Shown here piece by piece: positions 36,362 to 47,263 of a stretch of 64,000 nucleotides of DNA. The notes below the pieces were generated by a model, which worked only from the letters and a program-made list of their open reading frames with translations, ran no database searches and was not told the DNA's origin. Position 1 is the stretch's first letter, and each line of letters begins with the position of its first letter. Origin of the DNA: Morella rubra (lineage: Eukaryota > Streptophyta > Magnoliopsida > Fagales > Myricaceae); NCBI GenBank assembly GCA_003952965.2, contig CM025849.1, forward strand, positions 36,099,416 through 36,163,415, given 5' to 3'. A program made the translations under genes and the position numbers.

Positions 36362-36707
36362 ATCCTATATTCTCGGGCATATTATCAAGCGCCTAATATG
36401 CGCAACAATTCTGAAAACAAAACTAGTGCAATTTCTTATACAAAATCTGCCAAATGTTACAACAGATTGAGTTCCTGATGCCACTCCCAAAATCCCACGC
36501 ACAAATCCAAAGAATGGAGTTCTAAATTAAGCAAAGTTTCAAACGGCAACAAAGCACCCAGACAACATGAAGCATCACTTTTGTTCACCCTCCTATTATT
36601 CCAAGGAACAAAAGTGGTGCGTGGAATGACCATCAATGAACAAAATGCCACTTATTATTCGAACAAAAACAAACGGAATGGTCATCCTCATTAAGAACAG
36701 AACATAC

Positions 36708-37260
36708 CCATTTTCCATAACAAAGCGTCTTAAAGCAGCTATAGCTTCACCAGGCCTTTCTTCCTTCTTCTTTTCCATCTCCCGCACCATAAAAATGCAA
36801 CCTGGTAAAAATGGATAGAAGCAAAACAGAGTGAAGGAACTCCAAACTACAAGCACAACAAAATGAAGGACTACAACAAGTTTCACTTATTACCACTCGA
36901 AGAATAAAAAAAAATGAGCATTTTAAGAAATCAAATTACAACTCTAAAATAGAACCGCCAACACACCGAAAAAATGAATTTTTTTGTTCGAAACTAAATA
37001 AATCTAACCCAGAAAACAGAGTACAAAACTAAAAACAAAAGGATTACTACTAGGTTCTACGGACTTACTTGAATCTTCAAGAAACTATAGTGAGTTCCAG
37101 AAATCTTAAGCTACACAAAGTGGAGACTCTAGTGCGGCAACAGAGGAGAGACTCTTGCTTTAGCGGAGAAGCGATGAAATTTTGAACGTGAGAGAGACGG
37201 AATCAGTGGCGATGGTGGATAAAATGACAAACAATCTTGCTGGGGAAGATGGCTAAAAAT
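36708..37260 (-). pseudogene. Leader and first coding exon of an unrecognised gene (copy 1)
   Basis: Read on the minus strand, a likely transcribed leader (about 37260-37070) is followed by CAAG and GTAAGT near 37070, an intron, a TTTTACCAG acceptor at 36802, and an exon 36801-36708. The ATG at 36790 opens MVREMEKKKEERPGEAIAAL, then RRFVMENG, and the exon ends at GG before GTATGT. The 28-residue start is charged and looks like a real N-terminus. I do not recognise the family. No further exons lie to the left, where the palindromic element ends at 36361, so the gene is a fragment. The longer frame 36596-36886 simply reads through both introns. Confidence 0.5.
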
Positions 37261-37593
37261 GAGTCGTAAAAAAACTAAGCCAGAGTCGAGCCTTTCAAAC
37301 AAGTCATTTCCGCTTTTATCATTAAGTGATGTGGCGAAACTTAGACCGTTGAATCCGCTTCTTCAAATCTATACCGGTCATTTGGAGCTCTTTGAACGTG
37401 ACTTCTTTGGATCGAAATTTTTTCTCTAAATAACTTGAAATATGTAATAGCTTGCCAAATATCATCTTATATCATCTTAGCTCAATTCCTGTAAGGAAAG
37501 AGAGTGCACTCTCAATGTCATCAAATTTAATTTTTGAAAATCCATTTAGGACAATGACATTACAATCAGAAGGTTAAAACAAAAAAACACACA

Positions 37594-38050
37594 CACTACA
37601 AAAAAACAAGCCTCTAGTAGTGGTTTTTTAGCGGTGGTCACTAAAAACGCTATTACAACACCCTTTAGCGGCGTTTGTCTATGACCGCTGCTAGAAGAAA
37701 ATCTGTAGCAGCATTTGTGTAAAAAACGCTATTATAGGTTATCTATAGTAGCGCTTTTTTACAAACGCTGCTAAAAGTTCGACTTTTAATGGTGCTTTTT
37801 AAAAAAGCGTTGCCAAAAGTTTGACTTCTAGTAATGTTTTACTAAAAACGCCGCTACAAGTTTGCACTTTAGCTGTATTTTGGCACAAATGCAGCTAAAA
37901 TTTGAACTTTTGGCGGCGTTTGTGTCAAGACGCCGCTGAAACTTATACCTGTAGTGGCACTTTGTAAAAAATCACAACTATAATTGTTGGAGTTTTAGAG
38001 AAAGCGCTGCTAAAATTCAAACTTTTGGCAGCATTTTTGATAAGAAGCAT
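37594..38050. mobile_element. CACTA transposon end with subterminal repeats (copy 1)
   Basis: Begins CACTACAAAAAAACAAGCC, the canonical CACTA terminus, and continues into about 450 bp of alternating GCTGCTAAAA, AAAACGC and GCGGCGTTTG repeats. No second terminus follows; antisense gypsy gag starts at about 38050. It is therefore a single, truncated end. CACTA subterminal repeats bind the element's own transposase, but no transposase gene of this family is in the window. Confidence 0.8.
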
Positions 38051-38970
38051 AGCTAATACGGGAACTTGGTGCTGAGAAGATGTCAGCTGAGAAGGTGGTG
38101 CAAAGGATTGGGAAGGTTGCTAAGAATGCAAAGAAGATTGACTGGGCTCATCATTCCTCCATGAAAAATTCGGATGATTCCTCCACCCAGATTTAAGTGT
38201 TGGAGAAATGCTGATTTCGTACTCTGATAATTCGCTGATTGCATTTGATCCACTCTCCTGGCATAATCGAAATCTTGGTTCTTGTGCTCTTATCGGCATA
38301 GAGAACACAATCTATGCCTTCACCTTCTCTAATTCATAACCTCTAACCTCCTAGTCAAAGCAGCAATACGACTGGACGTCAATATCCTCTTTGATTTCAT
38401 ATTTACCCCACCAAATTGCTCTGAGAGGTTATATTGTGGTGCTTCATGTATTCTATTGTTGGGCACTTTCAGTAAGGTAATCAAAAAATGTGAGTTTGAT
38501 TGAAAGAATTTTCTGTCGCACATAGTTCTGCTTGCATTTAGGAGTAAGTGCAGTATAAAAATAGTTGACCGGCCTCCAAGACTCAAACCCATGATGTGGA
38601 GAAATGGCGTGGAATAAATAAATTGACTAATTTGCTCTTGCAAAAATTGAGTTCTCTAAAAAGGAAAATTTCTGTTAGAACTCACATTTCATATCATACC
38701 AGCTAGAGATAGAATTAGGCATCAAGAATTAATATTATTTTATCCTTTAAAGAGAAAGGAAATCGAAGTCTAATTCATTAGTTAGCTTTATAATAAAAGT
38801 AGTGCAGAAGTCCATTAGGTGCACATCATCCATTGAAGTAATTCATCATGTTAATAAATTGGTGCATTTAGATAAAATGTATGATGGGTACTATGCAAAA
38901 AATCTTTAATAAGTGATGGTGTAGGTGCGTCTTCCACATCCAGTTAATCTCTCTGGCCTGTAGTGAACAT
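38050..38970 (-). pseudogene. Ty3/gypsy gag fragment (copy 1)
   Basis: On the minus strand this is the same gag as copy 2 (40690-41830), including the GWRNHPNFSWRNDEPSQS motif near 38150. It is much more eroded: many short deletions remove parts of the frame present in copy 2. The left end is cut by the CACTA arm. Confidence 0.8.
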
Positions 38971-39379
38971 TACTACTTGTAGCCTACACTTTATTCGGTT
39001 TCTGTGATACGAAAAACGTCTTATCCTAACATATGCAATAGTCAGTTTTTCGCTTTTTTCATAAAACCTCCACCACTAATTTGCATATTATCAAGTACCT
39101 AATATGCCAACATTCTGTAGTGTGCCAAATGTTACAACAGATTGATTCCTGATGCCACTCAAAATCCCACGCACAAATCCAAAGAATGGAGTTCTAAATT
39201 AAGCAAAGTTTCAAACGGCAACAAAGCACCCAGACAACATGAAGCATCACTTTTGTTCACCCTCCTATTATTCCAAGGAACAAAAGTGGTGCGTGGAATG
39301 ACCATCAATGAACAAAATGCCACTTATTATTCGAACAAAAACAAACGGAATGGTCATCCTCATTAAGAACAGAACATAC

Positions 39380-39910
39380 CCATTTTCCATAACAAAGCGT
39401 CTTAAAGCAGCTATAGCTTCACCAGGCCTTTCTTCCTTCTTCTTTTCCAGCACCATAAAAATGCAACCTGGTAAAAATGGATAGAAGCAAAACGAACTCC
39501 AAACTACAAGCACAACAAAATGAAGGACTACAACAAGTTTCACTTATTACCACTCTGAGCATTTTAAGAAATCAAATTACAACTCTAAAATAGAACCGCC
39601 AACACACCGAAAAAATGAATTTTTTTGTTCGAAAGTAAATAAATCTAACCCAGAAAACAGAGTACAGAACTAAAAACAAAAGGATTACTACTAGGTTCTA
39701 CGGACTTACTTGAATCTTCAAGAAACTATAGTGAGTTCCAGAAATCTTAAGCTACACAAAGTGGAGACTCTAGTGCGGCAACAGAGGAGAGACTCTTGCT
39801 TTAGCGGAGAAGCGATGAAATTTTGAACGTGAGAGAGACGGAATCAGTGGCGATGGTGGATAAAATGACAAACAATCTTGTTGGGGAAGATGGCTAAAAA
39901 TGAGTCGTAA
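39380..39910 (-). pseudogene. Leader and first coding exon of an unrecognised gene (copy 2)
   Basis: Same structure as copy 1: leader, intron, acceptor, and exon 39467-39380 with its ATG at 39456. The start reads MVLEKKKEERPGEAIAAL; a 6-base deletion replaces the RE-M of copy 1 without breaking the frame. The donor GTATGT is kept. No downstream exon is present to the left, as in copy 1. Confidence 0.5.
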
Positions 39911-40235
39911 AAAAACTGAGCCAAAGTCGAGCCTTTCAAACAAGTCATTTCCGCTTTTATCATTAAGTGATGTGGCGAAACTTAGACCGTTGAATCCGCT
40001 TCTTCAAATCTATACCGGTCATTTGGAGCTCTTTGAACGTGACTTCTTTGGATCGAAATTTTTTCTCTAAATAACTTGAAATATGTAATAGCTTGCCAAA
40101 TATCATCTTATATCATCTTAGCTCAATTCCTGTAAGGAAAGAGAGTGCACTCTCAATGTCATCAAATTTAATTTTGAAAATCCATTTAGGACAATGACAT
40201 TACAATCAGAAGGTCTAAAAACAAGAAACCACACA

Positions 40236-40690
40236 CACTACAAAAAAACAAGCCTCTAGTAGTGGTTTTTTTAGCGGTGGTCACTAAAAACGCTATTACA
40301 ACACCCCTTTAGCGGCGTTTGTCTATGACCGCTGCTAAAAGAAAATCTGTAGCAGCATTTGTGTAAAAAACGCTATTATAGGTTATCTATAGTACCTCTT
40401 TTTTACAAACGCTGCTAAAAGTTCGACTTTTAATGGTGCTTTTTAAAAAAGCGTTGCCAAAAGTTTGACTTCTAGCAATGTTTTACTAAAAACGCCGCTA
40501 CAAGTTTGCACTTTAGCTGCATTTTGGCACAAATGCAGCTAAAATTTGAACTTTTGGCGGCGTTTGTGTCAAGACGCCGCTGAAACTTATACCTGTAGTG
40601 GCACTTTGTAAAAAATCACAACTATAATTGTTGGAGTTTTAGAGAAAGCGCTGCTAAAACTCAAACTTTTGGCAGCATTTTTGATAAAAA
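40236..40690. mobile_element. CACTA transposon end with subterminal repeats (copy 2)
   Basis: Begins CACTACAAAAAAACAAGCC and is almost identical to 37594-38050, including the junction with antisense gypsy gag, so the insertion predates the tandem duplication. Confidence 0.8.
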
Positions 40691-41830
40691 GCACCAGCTA
40701 ATACGGGAACTTGGTGCTGAGAAGATGTTAGCTGAGAAGGTGGTGCAAAGGATTGGGAAGGTTGCTAAGAATGCAAAGAAGATTGACTAGGCTGATCATT
40801 CCTCCATGAAAAATTCGGATGATTCCTCCATCCCAGATTGAAAGTGTTAGAGAAATGCTGATTTGGTGCTCTGATAAACCAATTCGCTGATTGCATTTGA
40901 TCAAACCTACTCTCCTGTAATATCGGCATAATCGAATAATCTTGGTTCTTGTGACTCTTATCGCGCATAGAGAACACACATCTATTGTTTTCGCTGCCTT
41001 CACCTTCTCTAATTCATAACCTCTAACCTCCTAGTCAAAGCAGCAATACGAGCCTGGACGTCAATATCCTCTTTGATTTCATATTTACCCCACCACCAAT
41101 TGCTCTGAGAGGTTATATTGCCACTGGTGCTCAACCACAGATTCATGTATTCTATTGTTGGGCACTTTCAGTAAGGTAATCAAAAAATGTGAGTGCTTGA
41201 TCCGGTTCCTTGACAAAGAATTTTCTGTCGCACATAGTCTAAACAAACTGCTTGCATTTAGGAGTAAGTGCAGTATAAAAATAGTTGACCAGCCTCCAAG
41301 ACTCAAACCCATGATGTGGACAAATGTTCATCAAATCTTTAAACCTTTCCCAACAAGCGTGGAAGGTTTTATCACCTCTTGCATAAATTGACTAATTTGC
41401 TCTTGCAAAAATTGAGTTCTCTGAAAAGGAAAAAAATTTCTATTAGAACTCACATTTCATATCATACCAGCTAGAGATAGAATTAGGCCTCAAAGAATTA
41501 AACCAAATATTCACTTTATCCTTTAAAGAGAAAGGAAATGAACGAAGTCTAATAAACTCATTAGTGCTAGCTTTAGTAATAAAAGTAGTGCAAGCCAACT
41601 CAAAGTCCATTAGGTGCTGGTAAGGACTCTTAGAATCCATCCCATGAAAATGAAGTATCACTAATATCATCCCATGCTTAATTGTAAAATTAGGTGCATC
41701 ATTAGGTAAAAAAATGTATGATGGTGTACTGGTGTGCGTGGGCTGCAAAAAATCTTTAATAAGTGCATGGTGTAGGTGCAGCCATAACTTCTTCAAAATT
41801 CTCTTCCACATCCAGTTAGACCGAATCTCC
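40690..41830 (-). pseudogene. Ty3/gypsy gag fragment (copy 2)
   Basis: Minus-strand translation gives the plant gypsy gag domain in order: HFHGMDSKSPYQHLMDFELA, then LRSFPFSLKDKVNIWFNSL (41811-41443), ACWERFKDLMNICPHHGFE (about 41370-41310), then a region that ends in FSNTFNLGWRNHPNFSWRND (about 40850-40790). A few stops and shifts break it. Protease and pol are missing because the CACTA arm follows at 40690. It belongs to the element whose primer site and LTR lie to the right. Confidence 0.85.
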
Positions 41831-41897
41831 TCTGGTATTACTTAGTGTGATCTGTAGTGAACATTACTACTTGTAGCCTACACTTTATTCGGTTTCT

Positions 41898-42435
41898 TAA
41901 TGGATGGAAATGTGACTTAGAAACAAAAAAAAAAAAAAGAAAAAAAAAAAAGCATCTGAGTAACCCATTGGAAAAGATAGCGAATGGATTTGGAACCAGT
42001 GCATGTATTTGGAAATCATGGGCTATTCTGCACAACCTACACCAAACCCAAAAAATCTGTGGGTTCCAATTGACCATAGCCAAACACATACAAAACTCCT
42101 TTTAACGGATCGTGTAGGAAGAGGGGAAGAGCAAAAAAACAGCGAGGTAGGAAGAAGAGAGAAATTGCGAAGGAAGGAAAGAGAACATGCAGGAAGATGC
42201 GAAGAGCAATAAAAAAGCGATAGAGGAGGAAGAGTGAAAATCGCGTAGGAAGAAGACAGAACGTGCAAAAGAGGAACAACAAAGAAATAGGAGAGAAAGA
42301 AGAGATAAAATGCCAAAGAAGAGGAATGGAAACTACAAGACATACGAACAAAAAGAAAAAATTGACTTGAGCCTGCAGGTTGAGTTTTTTGCCAAGCTTT
42401 CGGTTACCCTTATTTTTTCTCCACATGGAGGTCCA
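41898..42435 (-). mobile_element. Purine-rich leader of the gypsy element
   Basis: Between gag and the primer-binding site. The plus strand has an A/AAG run at 41924-41952 and a long AG-rich stretch (42110-42350), giving Leu/Phe/Ser-rich minus-strand frames that are low-complexity and not called as genes. Confidence 0.5.
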
Positions 42436-42437
42436 CA

Positions 42438-42452
42438 ATTGGGGCTCTGATA
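42438..42452 (-). promoter_or_regulatory. Degenerate tRNA-Met primer-binding site of the gypsy element
   Basis: Minus strand reads CACTATCAGAGCCCC, against the usual TGGTATCAGAGCC. It stands directly inside the LTR end, which reads GGGGTATTACA on the minus strand. Together with the antisense gag to the left this sets the element's orientation. Confidence 0.6.
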
Positions 42453-43523
42453 GTGTAATACCCCAAACCTTTTGAGCTACTTTTGAAACTCTTGTTGTTA
42501 AGATTTTCCTTTTTCTACTCCTTTTCCTTAGCATTTGCTTTATTTTAATTGCTTATTTCCTTAACGTTTTAATCTTTGACTTACAATCACTATTTTTATT
42601 GCAATCTTTGTGTTTAAATTGTATAATTGACTTGATTTTTATTTCCTTTAAGGTTTTAGATTAATCTGATTCAATTTTCATATATGTGACCGAATTTCCC
42701 TTTCTTATTTAAATATTTTATTTTTAGCCTTTGCTTTAATAATTTCTCCTTTCTTATAGTATTGTGATATAAATGATCCAATTTGATTTTATTTTCAGTT
42801 ATTTGATTTTCTTTGAGCTTAATTATTTTAAAATGCTTGTTTAATTGCATTTAAATTTCAATTGGGCCTAGGGTTGTTGAATTACGGACTTAGGACCTAT
42901 CGACATGAGTTGGGTCAAAGCCCACTAGCCCTTGGTAGCCCAAGAGACACACTCAAGCTCACTCAAGCACCCCATGGACGGCCAATATTGTGGAGATTTG
43001 CAAATCTTATCTTGTTGGCCATGTGTCAAATTCTCTTTGACCTATGTGTATAGATTCAATGAATGTCATTAAGTTCTTGTTTTCATAATCATTATGTCTC
43101 TATAAATATAGCATGCCCTTAAGTAATTACCTAGAATAAAGACAAAAAAAAAAAAAAGGAGATGTAGTGAAACACTCTTGGTCGGATAATTTAGTGAAGA
43201 TTCGGTTAACTTAGTGAAGATTTTGCAAATCTATCTTGTTGGCCATGTGTCAAAAACTCTTGGACCTATGAATTAAAATTCAATGAATGTTATTAATTTC
43301 TTGTCTCCATTATCATGATGTCCTTATAATTATAGCATGCCCCTAGTGAAGAAGAGAGAATAAAGACAAAAACTAAATCTAGTGTAAAAGAGAGCAAGTG
43401 CTTTGTAGTGAGTCAAGAGAGAGTTAAGAGGAGAGAGAAAAGAGAGGAGTTATGAAGAGAGATGAGGCCATTTAAGGCCTTTGCACACAAAGGGGAGGCA
43501 CTTTGTGCCCCTTTGCTTGCTGT

Positions 43524-43568
<45 letters not shown>

Positions 43569-45638
43569 AAGAAGAGAGAAAAGAGAGGATCGACCAAGAA
43601 AAAGAGAAGGAAATGAAGAGAAAGAAGAAGAAAATGGAAGAGGAGAAGAAAAGTTTGCATTCAAGCATAGGTAAGGGTGCTAATTTTATGCATATTTGGT
43701 GGGAAAAATGTGGGATTGAGCTTGTTTTGGTTGCATGTGAATATTTATGCTTATGATCAATTTTACATGCTTTTGTTGAGAAACCTTGTGATAAAAGGGT
43801 TTTGAGATGAACAAAATGGCAAGGGATGAATTTTATGGTTGAAATGGCAGATCAAGGCCATGGAAATGAAGCCAAGAGGGCTTGAAATGAAATTTTGAAG
43901 CAAACGGTCATGCATGTGTTGTTTTGATGATTTTGAAGAAAGTTATGAGATTACATGTGATTTTTGTTGCTGATCTATATTCTAATGCATGTTGTGATTA
44001 TATTGTTTCGGTTATGATGACTTAAATCATTAGATCTAAGGATTATAGCACATGAACATCACATGAAATGGAAAAATTAGGACTTTTTAGTGAAAAACCC
44101 TTGCTGTCCAAAACATCTCCATGAAATCCATGGATTTTTTGCATGTAAATTGGTGGAAGTGTATTATATGGTCACAGTAGGTCCCAGAAAAAATTTCACC
44201 TCAATCAGACGTAGGGAAAGGTCAAAAATGCCCCTGGATGTCTCTAAGGGTAGTTTCAGTATTTCACATAAAACGTTAGGGTAAAAAGGTCAAACGGGAA
44301 AAAAAATTTATGGCTGTGTAGAGCATGAAAAATAGATTGAGAAGCCCAAATTTTAGTCCAAACCGAGTAGAATTAGGGGCTCAAATCACAAAGTCCGTTT
44401 AGCAGCTTAAATGGACTTTAGGCCCAATAACCCCAAACAAGCCTAGTAAACCTTGAAACCTTAGGATAGCCCAATAGGGTCTAATGAGGCCCAAATTAAA
44501 AGAAAAAAAGGTTATTAATTCTTATCGACTGAAGGACATTCAATATTAACCTTACTCCTAAATTCTATTAATTAGAACATAAATAGTACGTAATTAGTAC
44601 GTACTAATAGTTCTTTTCCTCTTTAATGTTCTATTAAAAGTTCAAATGCATTCTTGTGCTATGTATTTACATAAACATGTTAAAGTACATATGCACATTT
44701 TATGATCACCTTTGGTGAATTATAAATCAGTGATGCATGTGATAAGTCACGCTGCATCAACGTAGCATGGGTATGGGGATGCAGTTGACCGAAATGACCA
44801 AAATTAAACTCATACCCAGAGGTGGTCCTGAGATCGGGTGACAGTACCGTTCATAGTGGGATAGTGCAAGCCACCACTGAGAGGATAGTGGTTGGTATAC
44901 CTTGACAATAGAACAATGTATGTTTAACGGGTCTTGGTGCCGGGGCACGGGACAGTCTTAAAGGACGAGAAGGGGTTAAACAGACAGACACTACTGGACC
45001 ATCAGGAAACAGATGATTGCATCAATCATACATCGTTATCCTGTTTAGGTACTTTCATTGTTTATACATGATTGCATGACATGTGACATGGAGTCACTCT
45101 CTTTTTATTGTTAAGCAGGATGTTGGACCTGATAATAATGAAATGTTTCAAAAGACTCTTGAAATATAGGCTAAGTGGACTATAGAAAGCTCACATTTTT
45201 ATATATATTCTTTTATAATCCTCCCGAATGTCCCTTCTTATACCAAACCATGTTCGTTTAAAGGAAAGTGTGTATTTTTCTATGGGTGATTTCTTTCTAT
45301 AAGGTTTATCAATTTCCCCTAATCTCGTCTTAATCTTTTGATGAGACCAAGTAGTTTTCAACCTAATTCGTTAATTAGATTTTCTTGCATATTATTACAA
45401 AATGATACTTTTTACAATTTTGTCATTTTTCGTTTTAGTCATTAATCGACTAAGGTTTTCCTTAGTAAAGTGCAAATATACCGATTTTAACTAGTAACCT
45501 TTTTTTTAGTCTTCTGCTAAGTAAATTCAAGGGCATTTCGAGTGATCCTAAGAGTTTTATTTTGCGGTAATCCCTGAATTTGTGCATGCAATTACTATAT
45601 GCAACCTAAAGGAGTAAGTACCAGCACGAGGCGTGACG
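42453..45638 (-). mobile_element. Long 5' LTR of the gypsy element (about 3.2 kb)
   Basis: Plus strand begins TGTAATACCCCAAACC and ends at CACGAGGCGTGAC; on the minus strand this gives TGTCACGCCTC...GGGGTATTACA-like ends, a pattern I associate with plant Tekay/Del-type gypsy LTRs. The right border is approximate. Inside are a direct duplication near 43000-43140 and 43220-43365 (CTTGTTGGCCATGTGTCAAA, then ATAGCATGCCC), a GA microsatellite at 43526-43566, and the block 44750-45010, which is typical of such LTRs. The serine- and leucine-rich frames at 43413-43668 only translate the GA repeat. Confidence 0.6.
43526..43566. repeat. GATA/GA microsatellite
   Basis: A few GATA units pass directly into a long GA dinucleotide run. 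Confidence 0.9.
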
Positions 45639-46700
45639 GATAGGGTCCCCGACCTAAGACCCTAACCAATGCTTATCCCTCTCACAAGTAAGGACTTGTA
45701 AGCACTCGTGTTTAGCCCATACCTCAAATTGATACTTCTTGGCCGACCTAGTGAGGAACTTACAAGAGCAACATAGCTCAAGTATCGGATCAAAAGAAAA
45801 GAAAAGAAAGATGAAATTAAAGAAATATGGATGGTTGAGAAGGTGAAAGAAAAGATGGATAAGCAAGCCTAAGCTTGAATGGGCTAACACTCAAAACAAA
45901 CCTAGAACTCGATTGTGGAACGATGCCGCCACATACAACAACGATCCTTCAACAAAGTTGATAAGGCATCAGGCCTAACATTAAACACCAAACCTCCTCT
46001 GTTAGCTCAAGCTTCCAAGCCTAACCCCAATGGCCAATTCCCTAGCTTGACCAGCCTAACCCAGTGCAAATCAAGGCCTCTAATTATACAGGCTTAAACC
46101 CATGCAAGCCAAGGTCTTACAAGAGAGCATAGTGTCAGGCTTAACCCCAACACCGAAGATAAAGGCACAAAACCAAAAAGCTTCATTGAAGACTTTTATT
46201 CAATTTGATAAATATTCAATGGATACTTACAATGTGTGCCATGGAGGGGTATTTATACTACTCCATGGGCTTGGGCGGCAAGGGTTTTTTCTTGTAGAGG
46301 AAAAGGCTTGATTGCCACACAATCAATCACCAAGGATCCTATTCAGGTTAAAAGGCAAGAACTTGTAGAGATCTTTCTTCACCCTTAGCCAAATAAGTAT
46401 CTCAAAACTTAAGTTCAAATAAAGGACAAATCAATGAAAGATTGATTGTCCACATATTTATCACATTTGGCTGGCCATAAGCTTCCATATAGGGAGCTAA
46501 CCCTAATTGCCACATGTTCTAAAATCTCATAATGTCAATCAAGGATCAATCTTCCCAAATTGGGCCAAGATTGTTTCCTTAGTTGACTCTCACCAACATG
46601 GTAATGTTTGAGAATTAAAAGCAATAACATAACACCTTTAAAATAGGAGGATTCGGCCATATAGGGATTCCAAATGCGGTTTACCCTATATGGTCCCTCC
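45639..46700. other. Probable retrotransposon-derived sequence, unassigned
   Basis: No coding domain. A minus-strand TATA-like GTAGTATAAATACCCC at about 46248-46263 and the general texture suggest an LTR of another element on the minus strand, but no TG...CA ends or primer site could be fixed. Confidence 0.3.
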
Positions 46701-47110
46701 TAGTCGCTTGTGGTGGTTGTCGCTGTCACTGATTCTCCACCACCTTGTAGGGTGGTGATATCAAAATGATCCACATGGTCTCCTGAGTCTTTTGAGACTA
46801 ACTTCCTATGTGCTCCTTTATGCGCCACCGTGTCTAGTGGATATGTGGTAGTGCTACCAATCAACTCCACTTGGCCTCAGGATCTTCCTTGTATCAACTC
46901 CTCATGCACTCTCTGTTGCACCACCGTGGTTAGTGGCCATGAGGTAGTGCTATCAATATACTTCATTAAGCTTTGAGAACCTCCTTGCATTGGCTTTCCG
47001 TGCACCTTTGGTTGCGGCGTCTCGACCAATGGTCTTGTAGTGGCACCATCATTGTGCTTCTCCAACCTTCTTGAGTTACCTAGCATCAATTCTCCATATG
47101 CTTTTTCTAA
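46700..47110 (-). repeat. 96-bp coding-phase minisatellite (about four units)
   Basis: The motif GGTAGTGCTAYCAAT recurs at 46848 and 46944 and, more diverged, at 47038, a period of 94-96 bp. In the minus-strand frame 47215-46877 this gives 32-residue repeats with the skeleton ATTRPL..TPQPKVHGKPMQG, then STTSWPLTTVVQQRVHEELIQG, and one more degenerate unit beyond a stop. The unit length is a multiple of three, so the frame carries through. No known protein was recognised; it may be part of a retroelement's extra frame. Confidence 0.5.
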
Positions 47111-47263
47111 GCCATGCCGATGCTTGTGTTTGTGGTTGGTTATGAATGAGGGCATTGGCCACGCCAAGTTGCCCATAGGCATGCCATGTGCAAGCCTCTC
47201 CGCGCCCATAGGCAAGCCTTGCTATCTTAGAGCCTATAATGAGGTTCCTATCAGGCTCACCTG

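Larger units (their letters stand above)
36370..39003. repeat. Tandem duplication, copy 1
   Basis: The block carries, from left to right, a minus-strand host exon with leader, a CACTA end and antisense gypsy gag. It recurs in the same order and orientation at about 39080-41897. Both copies end at CACTTTATTCGGTTTCT. They are nearly identical in long stretches, for example across the leader and promoter (37000-37590 against 39640-40230). They differ by many 1-20-base gaps: the right half of this copy is shortened relative to copy 2, and the left half of copy 2 is shortened relative to this one. Confidence 0.85.
39027..41897. repeat. Tandem duplication, copy 2
   Basis: Second copy of the block at 36370-39003. 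It starts with the 30-base string that also stands at 33993-34022, left of the palindromic element. This suggests that the duplicated unit originally began there and that the palindrome (absent from this copy) sits inside copy 1. Confidence 0.85.

Noticed and set aside
42003..42534. Large overlapping frames on both strands, charged on one and hydrophobic on the other
   Set aside because: Low-complexity AG-rich leader of the gypsy element; no domain on either strand.
43413..43668. Ser/Leu/Phe-rich minus-strand frames that look like signal peptides
   Set aside because: They translate a GA/GATA microsatellite and purine-rich LTR DNA.
42453..45638. Plus-strand orientation of the gypsy LTR, suggested by CTCTATAAATATAG at 43086
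   Set aside because: The primer-binding site, antisense gag and the order of parts all fit the minus strand; a single TATA-like match is weaker evidence.
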